Shown here piece by piece: positions 35,078 through 43,063 of a stretch of DNA of 62,186 nt (the first letter of the stretch is position 1; each line of letters begins with the position of its first letter). The stretch spans positions 1 through 62,186 of the forward strand of contig JAGBFR010000061.1 in NCBI GenBank assembly GCA_017936375.1. The letters run 5' to 3'. The DNA comes from Clostridia bacterium. Lineage in GTDB: Bacteria > Bacillota > Clostridia > Christensenellales > Aristaeellaceae. Position numbers and translations under genes: made by a program. The notes below the pieces were generated by a model, which was not told where the DNA came from, made no database searches, and saw only the letters and a list, made by a program, of their open reading frames with translations.

Positions 35078-35770
35078 TTACAGATTGTCCCGCAGCCAGC
35101 GCTCGACAATCTCCGCGTCGCGCTCATCCATGAAGGGATGCTTACTCTCCTTGGACAGCGTGACCGAGCCGCCAAACCGCCTGACAAATCCATCAATGAT
35201 CGCCTGTGTCTGCAGGTTATCCCTGCCGGCAAACAGAATATGGGCCGGCGTATGCCAGCTGTCAACCGGATGCGCGCGCACATACTGAACATAGTCCCAT
35301 GTCATCAGATCAATCGGCGTATCAATTTCCCGCTCCCGCTCAAGCCTTTCCTCAGAGATATCAAACCAGACCATCATCTGCCGGATCAGATAATCCATAT
35401 CCAGAATCGGAGACTGAAACAGGCACGTTTTGAATCTGCGTCCCGCATAGGCATGCAGGCTGAAGAACGCGCCAAGGCTGCACGCGTACAGGGAAACCTC
35501 TTTCCAGCGCGAAAAAACATAGTCGCCAACAAGATTCAGATCGCGAACGCCGTTCCAGACGTCGCACCGCTCATTATTCCCCTGCCGCTCGCCGTGCTGC
35601 GGCAGATCAAAGCTGATGGTCTGGCAGCCCTTCTCCTCGGCGATCTGCGCCAGCTGCGCAGCCGCCTCCTTGGATCCCATCTTTCCATGGACGCACAGAA
35701 AGACCCGATCGGACGGCTTTCCCCAGATGATTGCAGGGATATTCTCAATGAGGATTCTGCGCGTAATCAT
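35078..35770 (-). CDS. Alpha/beta-hydrolase
   Basis: A 230-residue serine hydrolase with the strand-loop VFLCVHGKMGSKEAA (oxyanion hole HGKMG), the nucleophile elbow YACSLGAFFSLHA and the terminal His in KESKHPFMDERDA. A probable Asp acid lies in FAGRDNLQ. The substrate is unknown. MITRRILIEN is chosen as start because AGGGGAG precedes it. Confidence 0.85.
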   Translation of the reverse strand: MITRRILIENIPAIIWGKPSDRVFLCVHGKMGSKEAAAQLAQIAEEKGCQTISFDLPQHGERQGNNERCDVWNGVRDLNLVGDYVFSRWKEVSLYACSLGAFFSLHAYAGRRFKTCLFQSPILDMDYLIRQMMVWFDISEERLEREREIDTPIDLMTWDYVQYVRAHPVDSWHTPAHILFAGRDNLQTQAIIDGFVRRFGGSVTLSKESKHPFMDERDAEIVERWLRDNL

Positions 35771-35857
35771 GTGCCACACTCCCCTTATCATTCACAGACG
35801 GCGATTCATCAGGCTCTCTATTCCAGGCCCTCTCTGCGTCTGCCGGATCACGATGGA

Positions 35858-36295
35858 TTACTCCATTCTCTTGAACATGACTGCCACGCAATCCTTTTGG
35901 AGTCCCGACTTCATGTAAAAGGTCTCATTGTCTTCAATCGTGATTAACTGGATTGTGCGTATTCCTTTAATCTTCAAATGCTCTTCCAGATTTGACAGCA
36001 GCAGCGCGCCTACGCCCCTCTTCTGCCATTCCGGAACAACGAACAATTCTGAAACAAAGAAAAAGTCTTCGTCCGCATAGGAATCGACATAGCCCAGCAC
36101 GCCGCCAACAATCTCATGTCCGCAGAATGAAACCAGTCCAAAGGATTCATAATTGCTCATAATCGCCTTAATCCTTCGTTCGGCCCGTTCCTGCGTCCAG
36201 CTCTCATTCCACGGTGCCTTGGAATAGGCCTTTCCCATTGCCGCCGCCAAGCCTGCCACATGGCCTTGCTGCGCGATGCTGAAACTCACATTCAT
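35858..36295 (-). CDS. GNAT-family N-acetyltransferase (AAC(6')-like)
   Basis: A 145-residue GNAT with the start resembling AAC(6')-type enzymes ([20 protein letters not shown]) and the acetyl-CoA loop [20 protein letters not shown]. Aminoglycoside acetylation is possible but not demonstrated. GATGGAG precedes the ATG. Confidence 0.85.
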   Translation of the reverse strand: MNVSFSIAQQGHVAGLAAAMGKAYSKAPWNESWTQERAERRIKAIMSNYESFGLVSFCGHEIVGGVLGYVDSYADEDFFFVSELFVVPEWQKRGVGALLLSNLEEHLKIKGIRTIQLITIEDNETFYMKSGLQKDCVAVMFKRME

Positions 36296-36321
36296 CTCGT
36301 ATCTCCATCAAATTGACATTT

Positions 36322-37026
36322 TCATCTGTTATAGCACAGAAAATCCACCAATTCTGCATTTGTGCAGAACCAGATATCGTCGCATTTGGATACGGCCGCG
36401 CAGATCAATTCCATCGTCCCCCACAGGCGCTCCGCATCCAGATCATAGCTGTGACCGACAATCTGGCACACCGCCAATTCCTCATCCGTATTCAGAAATG
36501 CCGCCACATAATCCGTCAGCTCCGGCTGGATATGATAGACGCCCGTCTTCCAATGGTATGGATCTGTGCAGGGAGCAAAGCTCAGCGTACACTCACTCTT
36601 TCTGGCATAGGAAAAGCCGCAGGCCTTGGCGCAGGCTGCGATACGATCATTATAATAATCAAACGGCACCGCAAATCCCTTTACTTCCCTGCCGAATAAT
36701 CTTTCCAGATACGCCTTGTCCTCCCTCAGCTGCCGGAAAAGCTCCTCGTCTGGCAAGTCATGCATATAGGGATGCGTCAGCGTGTGAGAAGCCACCTCAT
36801 GCCCGTCATACAGATGCCTCACCCGCTCCGGCGGCAGGCGCCTGACCTGCATGCCATTGGGGTGCGTCCATGAAAACTCCTCCTGCATCAGCTGGGAATT
36901 CAGGTTGAATGTGCCCTTGATCCCATATCGGTTCAGCAGCGCCACAAAGCGTTCATCCTGCAGAACACCGTCGTCATAGGTGATATTGAATGCCTTCTTC
37001 TTCCCGCCGGGATAGAGCCTTGCCAT
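36322..37026 (-). CDS. Polysaccharide-deacetylase-family protein (NodB homology)
   Basis: A 234-residue NodB-fold protein with FNITYDDGVLQD (catalytic Asp pair), GTFNLNSQL, and the zinc-binding HEVASHTLTHPYMH. No signal peptide is seen, so it may act in the cytoplasm or on a soluble substrate. GGAGGAC precedes MARLYPG. It is the upstream end of the GC-rich accessory run; just beyond it the sequence becomes AT-rich. Confidence 0.85.
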   Translation of the reverse strand: MARLYPGGKKKAFNITYDDGVLQDERFVALLNRYGIKGTFNLNSQLMQEEFSWTHPNGMQVRRLPPERVRHLYDGHEVASHTLTHPYMHDLPDEELFRQLREDKAYLERLFGREVKGFAVPFDYYNDRIAACAKACGFSYARKSECTLSFAPCTDPYHWKTGVYHIQPELTDYVAAFLNTDEELAVCQIVGHSYDLDAERLWGTMELICAAVSKCDDIWFCTNAELVDFLCYNR

Positions 37027-37047
37027 ATGCGTCCTCCGTTTTTTCTT

Positions 37048-37064
37048 TTTGACAAATTGGAATT
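37048..37064. repeat. 17-nt repeat, copy 1
   Basis: TTTGACAAATTGGAATT here is identical to 38345-38361. Both copies lie just upstream of the ribosome site of a minus-strand gene (polysaccharide deacetylase and the 71-residue membrane protein) and mark the two sides of the kinase segment. Confidence 0.85.
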
Positions 37065-37079
37065 TGGCTATCAAACCTG

Positions 37080-38024
37080 TTATTTTCCCTTACATGTCTC
37101 AATAACTTGTTTGCGAAAGAATTCTATCATCCCATTCAAATCATCCATATCATAATACCCCTGCCGTTTCAATTCGATTGCGCCTTGCAAATTCCCTAAA
37201 CAATGCCCTAAATAATAGAAATGCATTCTTTGTTCATCGACTGCGCTCTCTGCCGTTTCCAGTATTTTGTTAAAACGTATATCCAAAAAGCTTAATTCTT
37301 CCTCTACATCATAGAATTTTGCACCTTCAATATCTATTAGATAAGCATTATCATCTTCATCAACAATCACATGATTGGGACCTAATTCACTATGTATAAA
37401 TGTATACTCTTTTCGCTTTTTTAGTTTGCTGGCATATTCAGTTGCTTTTGTTTCTACTTGAACATAATAATCAGAATATTCATTATCGTACTCTCTTAAA
37501 TAACTACTATTTTGACGTAGTTGCTCTAACTCAAACGAAATAACATCAAAATCAGAGGTTTGCATTCTATCTATTTGTCCGGCGGTCTCACTTTTTATAC
37601 CATGTAATCTATCGATACTAGTACGTAATGATTCCAACACTTTCTGCAATCTGTATGGTTCTTTTGCTATAATGTAATCCATATCATGACCCTTTACATA
37701 TTCTACAAAAGCAAAATCATAGTCACACTCATTTCGGGTTCTATCCATATAGAATAATTTAGGCGTTAATACTCCATGCTTTCTCATTAATTCGTTATTG
37801 CTTTGAAACAATTTTGCACCACTAGAACAAAACACAGCATTCTCACCATAGTTTTCAAAATATGTCGTTTCATTTCCCCACTGATAGATTATAAACTCGA
37901 AACCATTCGTACATTTAGCAAGGTACGTATATTTTTGAGCACCGCCAAGTATGCGTTCCATGGATGCTAATTTATATTCTTTACCAAATACCTTCTTCAC
38001 TTTAGACGCTATGTATGCTTTCAT
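37080..38024 (-). CDS. Aminoglycoside-phosphotransferase-like kinase (APH fold)
   Basis: A 314-residue protein with APH/choline-kinase features: a glycine-rich ERILGGAQKYTYLAK, and the catalytic-loop and metal region IHSELGPNHVIVDEDDNA followed by LIDIEGAKF. The loop has Glu where the catalytic Asp (HxD) is normal, but the downstream metal Asp is present. The gene is AT-rich with AT-ending codons, unlike the genes on either side, which suggests recent transfer. GATGGAGAGG precedes the ATG. Substrate unknown; resistance is possible. Confidence 0.75.
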   Translation of the reverse strand: MKAYIASKVKKVFGKEYKLASMERILGGAQKYTYLAKCTNGFEFIIYQWGNETTYFENYGENAVFCSSGAKLFQSNNELMRKHGVLTPKLFYMDRTRNECDYDFAFVEYVKGHDMDYIIAKEPYRLQKVLESLRTSIDRLHGIKSETAGQIDRMQTSDFDVISFELEQLRQNSSYLREYDNEYSDYYVQVETKATEYASKLKKRKEYTFIHSELGPNHVIVDEDDNAYLIDIEGAKFYDVEEELSFLDIRFNKILETAESAVDEQRMHFYYLGHCLGNLQGAIELKRQGYYDMDDLNGMIEFFRKQVIETCKGK

Positions 38025-38036
38025 TATTCCTCTCCA

Positions 38037-38113
38037 TCAAATTCTTGTTTGCTGAACTCATTGTAACACATTAAGCAGCAAAACGGCAGGGACAAGCATG
38101 CCCCTGTCAAATC
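38037..38113. repeat. 77-nt direct repeat, copy A (contains a minus-strand terminator)
   Basis: It matches 38987-39063 over the full length with about eight substitutions and no gaps. On the minus strand it contains a CAGGG/CCCTG hairpin followed by a short T tract, then TTAATGTGTTACAATGAGTT. It lies between the 71-residue protein gene and the kinase gene. Confidence 0.9.
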
Positions 38114-38115
38114 AT

Positions 38116-38331
38116 TTAGTTTGGAACGGGTCCAATTCCTAATGCACCAGCAAGAAACAACGCAGCAATAATAAGTAAGCAGATTCCAACACACACTCCA
38201 CCTACGACAAAAAACACTTTGGATAATTGCCTTTTGCGCTCTCGCAATACCAAACCAACAATCAATAATGTACTACCAACCACGATACTGATTACAGGCA
38301 AATATGCCATAAGCAGATATAACCACTCCAC
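38116..38331 (-). CDS. Small two-helix membrane protein
   Basis: A 71-residue protein, nearly all in two membrane helices (about 6-31 and 41-64) with a basic LRERKRQLSK turn. The frame is open to a TTG at 38352, but that segment contains AAAGGAG, which is well placed for GTG at 38331 (9 nt), so GTG is preferred. AT-rich like its neighbours. Function unknown. Confidence 0.6.
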   Translation of the reverse strand: MEWLYLLMAYLPVISIVVGSTLLIVGLVLRERKRQLSKVFFVVGGVCVGICLLIIAALFLAGALGIGPVPN

Positions 38332-38344
38332 GGAATCACACTCC

Positions 38345-38361
38345 TTTGACAAATTGGAATT
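38345..38361. repeat. 17-nt repeat, copy 2
   Basis: Identical to 37048-37064 (TTTGACAAATTGGAATT). It lies in the divergent region between the two-helix protein and the plus-strand HTH gene. Confidence 0.85.
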
Positions 38362-38424
38362 GTCGAACTACTATCTGCAAATCATTTTTGCGCTGAAATA
38401 TGTCCAATGTAAAAGACCTATTGC

Positions 38425-38453
38425 TTTACAATACACCTAATACACCATACAAT
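38425..38453 (+). promoter_or_regulatory. Promoter of the plus-strand HTH gene
   Basis: TTTACA (38425-38430), a 17-nt spacer and TACAAT (38448-38453), 35 nt upstream of the ATG. Confidence 0.6.
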
Positions 38454-38487
38454 TAGAACAGAACAACAAGCGAAGGAGACGTGTATT

Positions 38488-38928
38488 ATGGACATAGGAA
38501 AACAAATACTAAACATTCGAAAGGAACACCAATTGACCCAAGAGGAATTTGGCAGATTATTTCATGTAACCAGGCAAACCGTATCAAATTGGGAAAACCG
38601 AAAAAGTTTTCCCGACCTACAAATACTTGTAGAAATCAGTAATGAATTTGATGTTTCCTTGGACACATTATTGAAGGGGGATTCCAAAATGATAAAAGAA
38701 ATGGATAAAGAAAGAGTAATGGGTATGATTAAGCATGAGCAATCCATTACGGATTTTTTCACTGGTGCAGGTACAGGCATAGTGGTATCTTGCTTGTTCT
38801 CTCCGAACTCAGCAATCCGTACCGCTTCAATACTTGTAGGGCTAGCGATGATAGGTATTGGCTGGTATAGAAAAGCAATCTACGACAGGAAGGTTATTCA
38901 GTTTTTTAACGAACATCAAGATATGTAA
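38488..38928 (+). CDS. XRE-family HTH regulator with C-terminal membrane segment
   Basis: A 146-residue protein: an N-terminal Cro/C1 HTH (ILNIRKEHQLTQEEFGRLFH; VTRQTVSNWENRKSFPDLQI) and a hydrophobic segment at about residues 92-130. AT-rich; a strong GAAGGAG precedes the ATG. It is the only plus-strand gene between 3.4 and 41 kb and faces the flanking minus-strand genes, as expected of an inserted segment. Confidence 0.87.
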   Translation: MDIGKQILNIRKEHQLTQEEFGRLFHVTRQTVSNWENRKSFPDLQILVEISNEFDVSLDTLLKGDSKMIKEMDKERVMGMIKHEQSITDFFTGAGTGIVVSCLFSPNSAIRTASILVGLAMIGIGWYRKAIYDRKVIQFFNEHQDM

Positions 38929-38951
38929 TCGAATTTTGCATAAAAATCTCA

Positions 38952-38977
38952 AAAGACGGCACCTGAGTTCCGTCTTT
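38952..38977 (+). terminator. Terminator of the HTH gene
   Basis: AAAGACGG (38952-38959) pairs with CCGTCTTT (38970-38977) around a 10-nt loop. Confidence 0.75.
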
Positions 38978-38986
38978 ATCCGTTCG

Positions 38987-39063
38987 TCAAATTCAAGTTT
39001 ATTGAACTCATTGTAACACATTAATCAGCAAAACGACAGGGACAAACTTGCCCCTGTCAAATC
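38987..39063. repeat. 77-nt direct repeat, copy B
   Basis: Partner of 38037-38113. Its minus-strand hairpin is the better one (GACAGGG with CCCTGTC). It follows directly on the duplicated spoIVB end, so on the minus strand it would serve as the spoIVB terminator. Confidence 0.9.
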
Positions 39064-39064
39064 G

Positions 39065-39120
39065 TTTATCCCGCTGCGTCCAGCATGCTTCGACGAAAAT
39101 ACGATAAATCACCCCAGTCA
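39065..39120 (-). pseudogene. Duplicated, frameshifted 3' end of spoIVB
   Basis: Downstream of the spoIVB stop the minus strand repeats the gene end with a period of about 60 nt. The last codons are the same (MLDAAG then stop, with silent differences). Before them the copy reads YRIFVE in a shifted frame where spoIVB has GYGIFIEN. This looks like the end of a diverged spoIVB allele with a small deletion. Confidence 0.75.
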
Positions 39121-39125
39121 ACGCT

Positions 39126-40199
39126 TTATCCCGCCGCATCCAGCATATTCTCAATAAATATCCCATATCCCCGCGTCGGATCGTTGACCAGCACATGCGT
39201 CACCGCGCCGATGAGTTTGCCGTCCTGTATAATCGGCGATCCGCTCATCCCCTGCACAATGCCGCCCGTCGCTGCAAGCAGCCGCTCATCCGTCACCCGG
39301 ATGATCATGTCCTTCCCGCCGCTCATGCCCTTGGGAAAGACGCGCACGATCTCAATCGCATACGCCTGCATACCGCCCACCGTCACGGTCGAGAGAATCG
39401 TCGCCTCCCCCGGATGCACCTGCTGCGCATCGCCCACGGGCAGGCCCTGCGGATAGAGCGCATTCTCCATCTGCTCATGCAGCACGCCGTAGATGCCGCG
39501 CTCGCTGTTGAGCGCCAGCGTGCCGATCTGCCTGTTCTCCTTGAGGAAGCTGCCTCGCAGCTCGCCCGCCTTCCCCCTCTCGCCGCGCGTCACGCCGACG
39601 ATGTCCGCCGTCATCACCGCGCCCTCCGCCGCCTCCAGCAGCGCGCCCGTGTCCGCGTCGATGATCGCATGCCCAAGCGCGCCGTATGCGCCCGTCGCGG
39701 GGTCGACATAGGTCAGCGTGCCCACGCCCGCCGTGCTGTCCCTCACCCATACGCCCAGCCTGCGCGCGCCCCCTGCAGCGTCCGCCGGCGCGCTGACGCC
39801 GACCTCCATCTCTCTGCTGCCGCGCCGGATGCCCAGCGTCACCTCATCCGTCTGCTGCGCGCCCAGCTGCGCGGAGAGCGCCTTCGCGCTGTCCACCACC
39901 TGCCCGCCGACGGTGAGGATCACATCGCCCACGCGCAGCGCGCTGCCCGCAGCGGTGTCCTCCGGCTTAGCGACCACCATCACGCCATGCGTGCGCAGCG
40001 CGACGCCCAGCGCCTGCCCGCCGGGAATCAGCACGCGCGCCTCCTCCTGCTGTGCAGGGAAAAAGCCCGCCTGCGCCGCCCCGCCAAAGAAAAAAGCTGA
40101 CAGCTGCGTCCCCCCGCTCAAAAGCGGCGGGCAAACGGCTGCCAGCACAATCGCCGCCAGCGCGATCCTCATCCATGACTTTTCCATGGCTCTGCTCAT
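39126..40199 (-). CDS. spoIVB: Stage IV sporulation protein B peptidase
   Basis: A 357-residue S55 serine peptidase of the forespore. In known sporulators it is secreted into the intermembrane space and triggers pro-SigK processing. An N-terminal signal anchor (about 10-30) is followed by a PDZ domain (AGSALRVGDVILTVGGQVVD) and the peptidase domain with GALGHAIID (catalytic His) and VQGMSGSPIIQDG (catalytic Ser). ATGs crowd the start; MSRAMEKSW is favoured because GGAGG is 7 nt before it. spo0A, usually just downstream, is absent here. Confidence 0.92.
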   Translation of the reverse strand: MSRAMEKSWMRIALAAIVLAAVCPPLLSGGTQLSAFFFGGAAQAGFFPAQQEEARVLIPGGQALGVALRTHGVMVVAKPEDTAAGSALRVGDVILTVGGQVVDSAKALSAQLGAQQTDEVTLGIRRGSREMEVGVSAPADAAGGARRLGVWVRDSTAGVGTLTYVDPATGAYGALGHAIIDADTGALLEAAEGAVMTADIVGVTRGERGKAGELRGSFLKENRQIGTLALNSERGIYGVLHEQMENALYPQGLPVGDAQQVHPGEATILSTVTVGGMQAYAIEIVRVFPKGMSGGKDMIIRVTDERLLAATGGIVQGMSGSPIIQDGKLIGAVTHVLVNDPTRGYGIFIENMLDAAG

Positions 40200-40282
40200 G
40201 CCCATGCCTCCGATCGTGCCGATCCGTCGTCGGTCGGCTCTTTCCGTCAGCATGAGCGCGGGGCGCGCTGGCTATTCTCGTT

Positions 40283-40747
40283 TCACTCCGTCTTTTTCTG
40301 GTTATCCAAAAGCTGCTGCAATTCCTCCATGAAGGACTGCACATCCTTGAACTGGCGATACACCGACGCAAAGCGGATATATGCCACCTCGTCGAGCTTG
40401 CGCAGGCCGTCCATGATGATCAGGCCGATCTTCTCCGACGTGACCTCCTGCTCCGGCTGGCTGCAGACGGTCGTCTCCACATGGGAGACCAGCTTCTCAA
40501 TCTCGCCCAGCGGCACAGGGCGCTTCTCGCATGCCTTGATGATGCCGCTGCGCACTTTCGCCGCGTCAAACGGCTCGCGGCGCTTATCCTTCTTGATGAC
40601 GAGCACCGGCAGCATCTCGATCTTCTCATATGTGGTGAACCGGCGCTGGCAGCCCTCGCACGCGCGGCGGCGGCGGATTGCGCCGTCCTCTGTCGGGCGG
40701 GAATCGACCACGCGGCTCTCGGTACAATTGCAGTAGATACACTTCAT
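40283..40747 (-). CDS. nrdR: Transcriptional repressor NrdR
   Basis: A 154-residue regulator of ribonucleotide reductase genes. It has an N-terminal zinc ribbon (C3, C6, C30, C33 in CIYC and CEGC) followed by RRRRACEGCQRRFTTYE and an ATP-cone domain from about residue 47 (VLVIKKDKRREPFDAAKVRS). It senses ATP/dATP levels. It has its own promoter at 40825-40853 and lies upstream of spoIVB. Confidence 0.97.
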   Translation of the reverse strand: MKCIYCNCTESRVVDSRPTEDGAIRRRRACEGCQRRFTTYEKIEMLPVLVIKKDKRREPFDAAKVRSGIIKACEKRPVPLGEIEKLVSHVETTVCSQPEQEVTSEKIGLIIMDGLRKLDEVAYIRFASVYRQFKDVQSFMEELQQLLDNQKKTE

Positions 40748-40824
40748 ATGTGTTATTCTCCCCTATGCGCCGCGCGTCATTGGCAGCAGTCGCTTCCTCC
40801 GCGCAGGCGTTGATCCATGTCCCT

Positions 40825-40853
40825 ATTATACATGTTTTTACACTTTTCGTAAA
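40825..40853 (-). promoter_or_regulatory. Promoter of nrdR
   Basis: TTTACG (40848-40853), a 17-nt spacer and TATAAT (40825-40830) on the minus strand. Confidence 0.7.
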
Positions 40854-40881
40854 CCATGAATCTGGTTCATTTTCATCACTT

Positions 40882-41121
40882 TCAGCAGCATCCCGCTGAG
40901 ACAAGTATCACATCGTCGCCGATGCAGGCGATCTGCTGAAAGGCGAGCGCCGTCTGATTCTTTTCCCCGTGGAATACGGACGAAAGCCCGCAGCCGCCGC
41001 CAATGATCAGCGCGCGGATCTGCCCCGTGTGCGCATCCAGCTCCAGATCCGTCACCCGGCCCAGAAACCGCCCGTCCCCCACGCAGATGATATCCTTGCG
41101 CCTCAGGTCGGAATAGGTCAT
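40882..41121 (-). CDS. YlmC/YmxH-family PRC-barrel sporulation protein
   Basis: A 79-residue PRC-barrel protein (MTYSDLRRKDIICVGDGRFL; GRVTDLELDAHTGQIRALII) of the YlmC/YmxH family, whose genes are conserved in spore formers and often sit beside sigG. Its function is unknown. The frame extends upstream, but the start is fixed by GGAGGG before ATG 41121 and by family length. It is divergent from sigG. Confidence 0.87.
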   Translation of the reverse strand: MTYSDLRRKDIICVGDGRFLGRVTDLELDAHTGQIRALIIGGGCGLSSVFHGEKNQTALAFQQIACIGDDVILVSAGCC

Positions 41122-41279
41122 GCGATCCCTCCTCACGCCGTGCCAAATATAGAAAATTTCTCTCGTTTTCTCCGTCCCATATATGCGCCGCACGCGCAAA
41201 TATGACCGGTTCGCGCGGGAATATTTTGCTTCAGTCTCCGTCATAATGCAGGTATTCCTGCTTGAGGAGGCAACAGCTT

Positions 41280-42053
41280 ATGGCAATCGGTAAAGTTGAA
41301 ATCTGCGGCGTGGATACTTCCTCGCTGCCGGTCATTTCCAATGAACGCATGCGGGAGCTCTTTCCCCTCGTGCACAGCGGCGATCTGCAGGCGCGGGAGG
41401 AATTCATCCGCGGCAATCTGCGTCTCGTGCTCAGCGTGCTTCAGCGCTTCCACCACCGCTGCGACAATGTCGATGATCTCTTCCAGGTCGGCTGCATCGG
41501 GCTGATCAAGGCGCTGGACAACTTTGACGTCACACAGAATGTGCGCTTCTCAACCTATGCAGTGCCGATGATCATTGGCGAGATCCGGCGCTATCTGCGC
41601 GATAACAACGCTATCCGCGTCTCCCGCTCGCTGCGCGACATCGCCTACAAGGCGCTGCAGATGCGGGACAGGCTGCAGAGCGATCTTGGCCGGGAGCCCA
41701 CCGCCGCTGAAATCGCCAAGGCCATGGAGCAGAGCGAGGAGGACGTCATCCTTGCCCTTGAGGCCATACAGGACCCCATCAGCCTCTTTGAGCCAATCGG
41801 CGGGGACAGTGCAGACGCGCTGACCATCGGCGATCAGGTACGCGACGAGAGCGTCAGCAGCGAAAACTGGCTGCAGGACATCGCCATCCGCGAGGCGCTG
41901 CGCCGCCTGAGCGAGCGCGAGCAGAAGATCATCAGCCTCCGCTTCTTTCAGGGACGGACGCAGATGGAGGTCGCAGGCGAAATCGGCATCAGCCAGGCGC
42001 AGGTCTCCCGCCTTGAGAAGGCTGCGCTCTCCCATATGAAAAAGCTGATGTAA
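41280..42053 (+). CDS. sigG: RNA polymerase sporulation sigma factor SigG
   Basis: A 257-residue sigma-70 factor, the late forespore sigma. KVEICGVDTSSLPV is the diagnostic SigG N-terminus; region 2 includes DDLFQVGCIGLIKALDNFD and STYAVPMIIGEIRRYLRDNN; region 4 ends EIGISQAQVSRLEKAAL. ATG 41280 is fixed by GAGGAGG upstream. A SigF/SigG-type promoter is expected in 41122-41279, but I could not place it with confidence. It converges with spoIIP 4 nt downstream. Confidence 0.97.
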   Translation: MAIGKVEICGVDTSSLPVISNERMRELFPLVHSGDLQAREEFIRGNLRLVLSVLQRFHHRCDNVDDLFQVGCIGLIKALDNFDVTQNVRFSTYAVPMIIGEIRRYLRDNNAIRVSRSLRDIAYKALQMRDRLQSDLGREPTAAEIAKAMEQSEEDVILALEAIQDPISLFEPIGGDSADALTIGDQVRDESVSSENWLQDIAIREALRRLSEREQKIISLRFFQGRTQMEVAGEIGISQAQVSRLEKAALSHMKKLM

Positions 42054-42057
42054 AGGC

Positions 42058-42885
42058 TCACTCCTGCGCGCTGCTGCGCGACTCATACACCCGGGCGATC
42101 GCCTCCGCAACGACCGGACAGGAGGCGAGGGCCTGATCGAGCGTATTCCGGTTGTTCCCGATCTCGATGAGCATCGCGCCGGAGGAGACATGCTGATTGA
42201 ATCGGCCTGTTTTGATCTTGACCTCCCGCGCGATGCCCGGCACGAGCGTCTCCATTTCCTGCGTGATCTGCTCTGCCAGCGCAAGGTTTTTGGGCCAGTC
42301 CGGCCGCTCGTCAAAGCCGGAGCCCGTCGCGCCCGTCCCCTTGCCCACCAGCATCATCACATAGGCCATCTCCCGCTCCCCGGCGCTCACCCAATTGCCC
42401 CCATTATAGGGGCCGCTGTAGGCGTCGCGGTGCAGGTCGATGATATAATCGTAAGCTTCCCCGCCGCCGAGGCGTTCATCCAGCATGGCCAGCGAACGCG
42501 TGTATGCCGCCGAGAGATTCGGCGGCTCAAATGCCGTCGTATCATGCACGACATAGAAACCGCGCGACGTCAGCTCCGCCGCCAGTTCCCGACCGATGCG
42601 GACCATATTGAAGCGCTCATCCATCGTCCGCCATGTCTCCGTGGGCGTATACTGCGCATCCTCGGTCATCTCATACGCCTCCCATGTGTGCGTATGATAG
42701 ATCAGCACGCGCGGCTGCCCGGTCAGCGCCTGTGCGGCGGCAGGCTCGGCCTCCTGGTCGATCACCTCGATCACCAGCGCCGGGCGCGCGCCATGCGTCT
42801 GCGCTGCAGAGCGGATCATTCCCCATGCAAAAACGGCCAGCGCCATCAGCGCCGCCGCCCTTCCCCATCTCCTCAAGCCACGCAT
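42058..42885 (-). CDS. spoIIP: Stage II sporulation protein P (amidase)
   Basis: A 275-residue cell-wall amidase of the engulfment machinery. An N-terminal membrane anchor (about 12-30) is followed by the SpoIIP catalytic domain: LIYHTHTWEAYEM (zinc His and Glu), IDLHRDAYSG and LIEIGNNRNTLDQAL. It acts together with SpoIID, which cuts glycan strands. MRGLRRWGR is chosen as start for GGGAGGGG. It ends almost at the sigG stop. Confidence 0.93.
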   Translation of the reverse strand: MRGLRRWGRAAALMALAVFAWGMIRSAAQTHGARPALVIEVIDQEAEPAAAQALTGQPRVLIYHTHTWEAYEMTEDAQYTPTETWRTMDERFNMVRIGRELAAELTSRGFYVVHDTTAFEPPNLSAAYTRSLAMLDERLGGGEAYDYIIDLHRDAYSGPYNGGNWVSAGEREMAYVMMLVGKGTGATGSGFDERPDWPKNLALAEQITQEMETLVPGIAREVKIKTGRFNQHVSSGAMLIEIGNNRNTLDQALASCPVVAEAIARVYESRSSAQE

Positions 42886-43063
42886 CCGCCCCTCCCAGCG
42901 CAGGATTTCACATTCCAAGGATTCCCAGCTTCCGGAATTTCCATACAATCTATGTTCCCCGCCGCTGCATTATGCGGCGCGCAGGCGGCACACCTTTCTT
43001 CCGGCGGCATACTGTGGAATCGTGAGGAGTCATCCTCCGAAACCGATCAAGGAGGCGTGCACC

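Noticed and set aside
25773-37026. Interpretation of the accessory run as an integron cassette array
   Set aside because: Gaps are too short for attC sites, no inverted core sites or integrase were found, and several neighbours share overlapping stop/start codons.
38037-39063. The 77-nt repeats as a CRISPR or IS element
   Set aside because: Only two copies 950 nt apart, no spacers, no transposase, and the repeat contains an ordinary terminator.
41122-41279. A SigF/SigG-type promoter upstream of sigG
   Set aside because: Only weak partial matches with wrong spacing could be found by eye, so no site is annotated.
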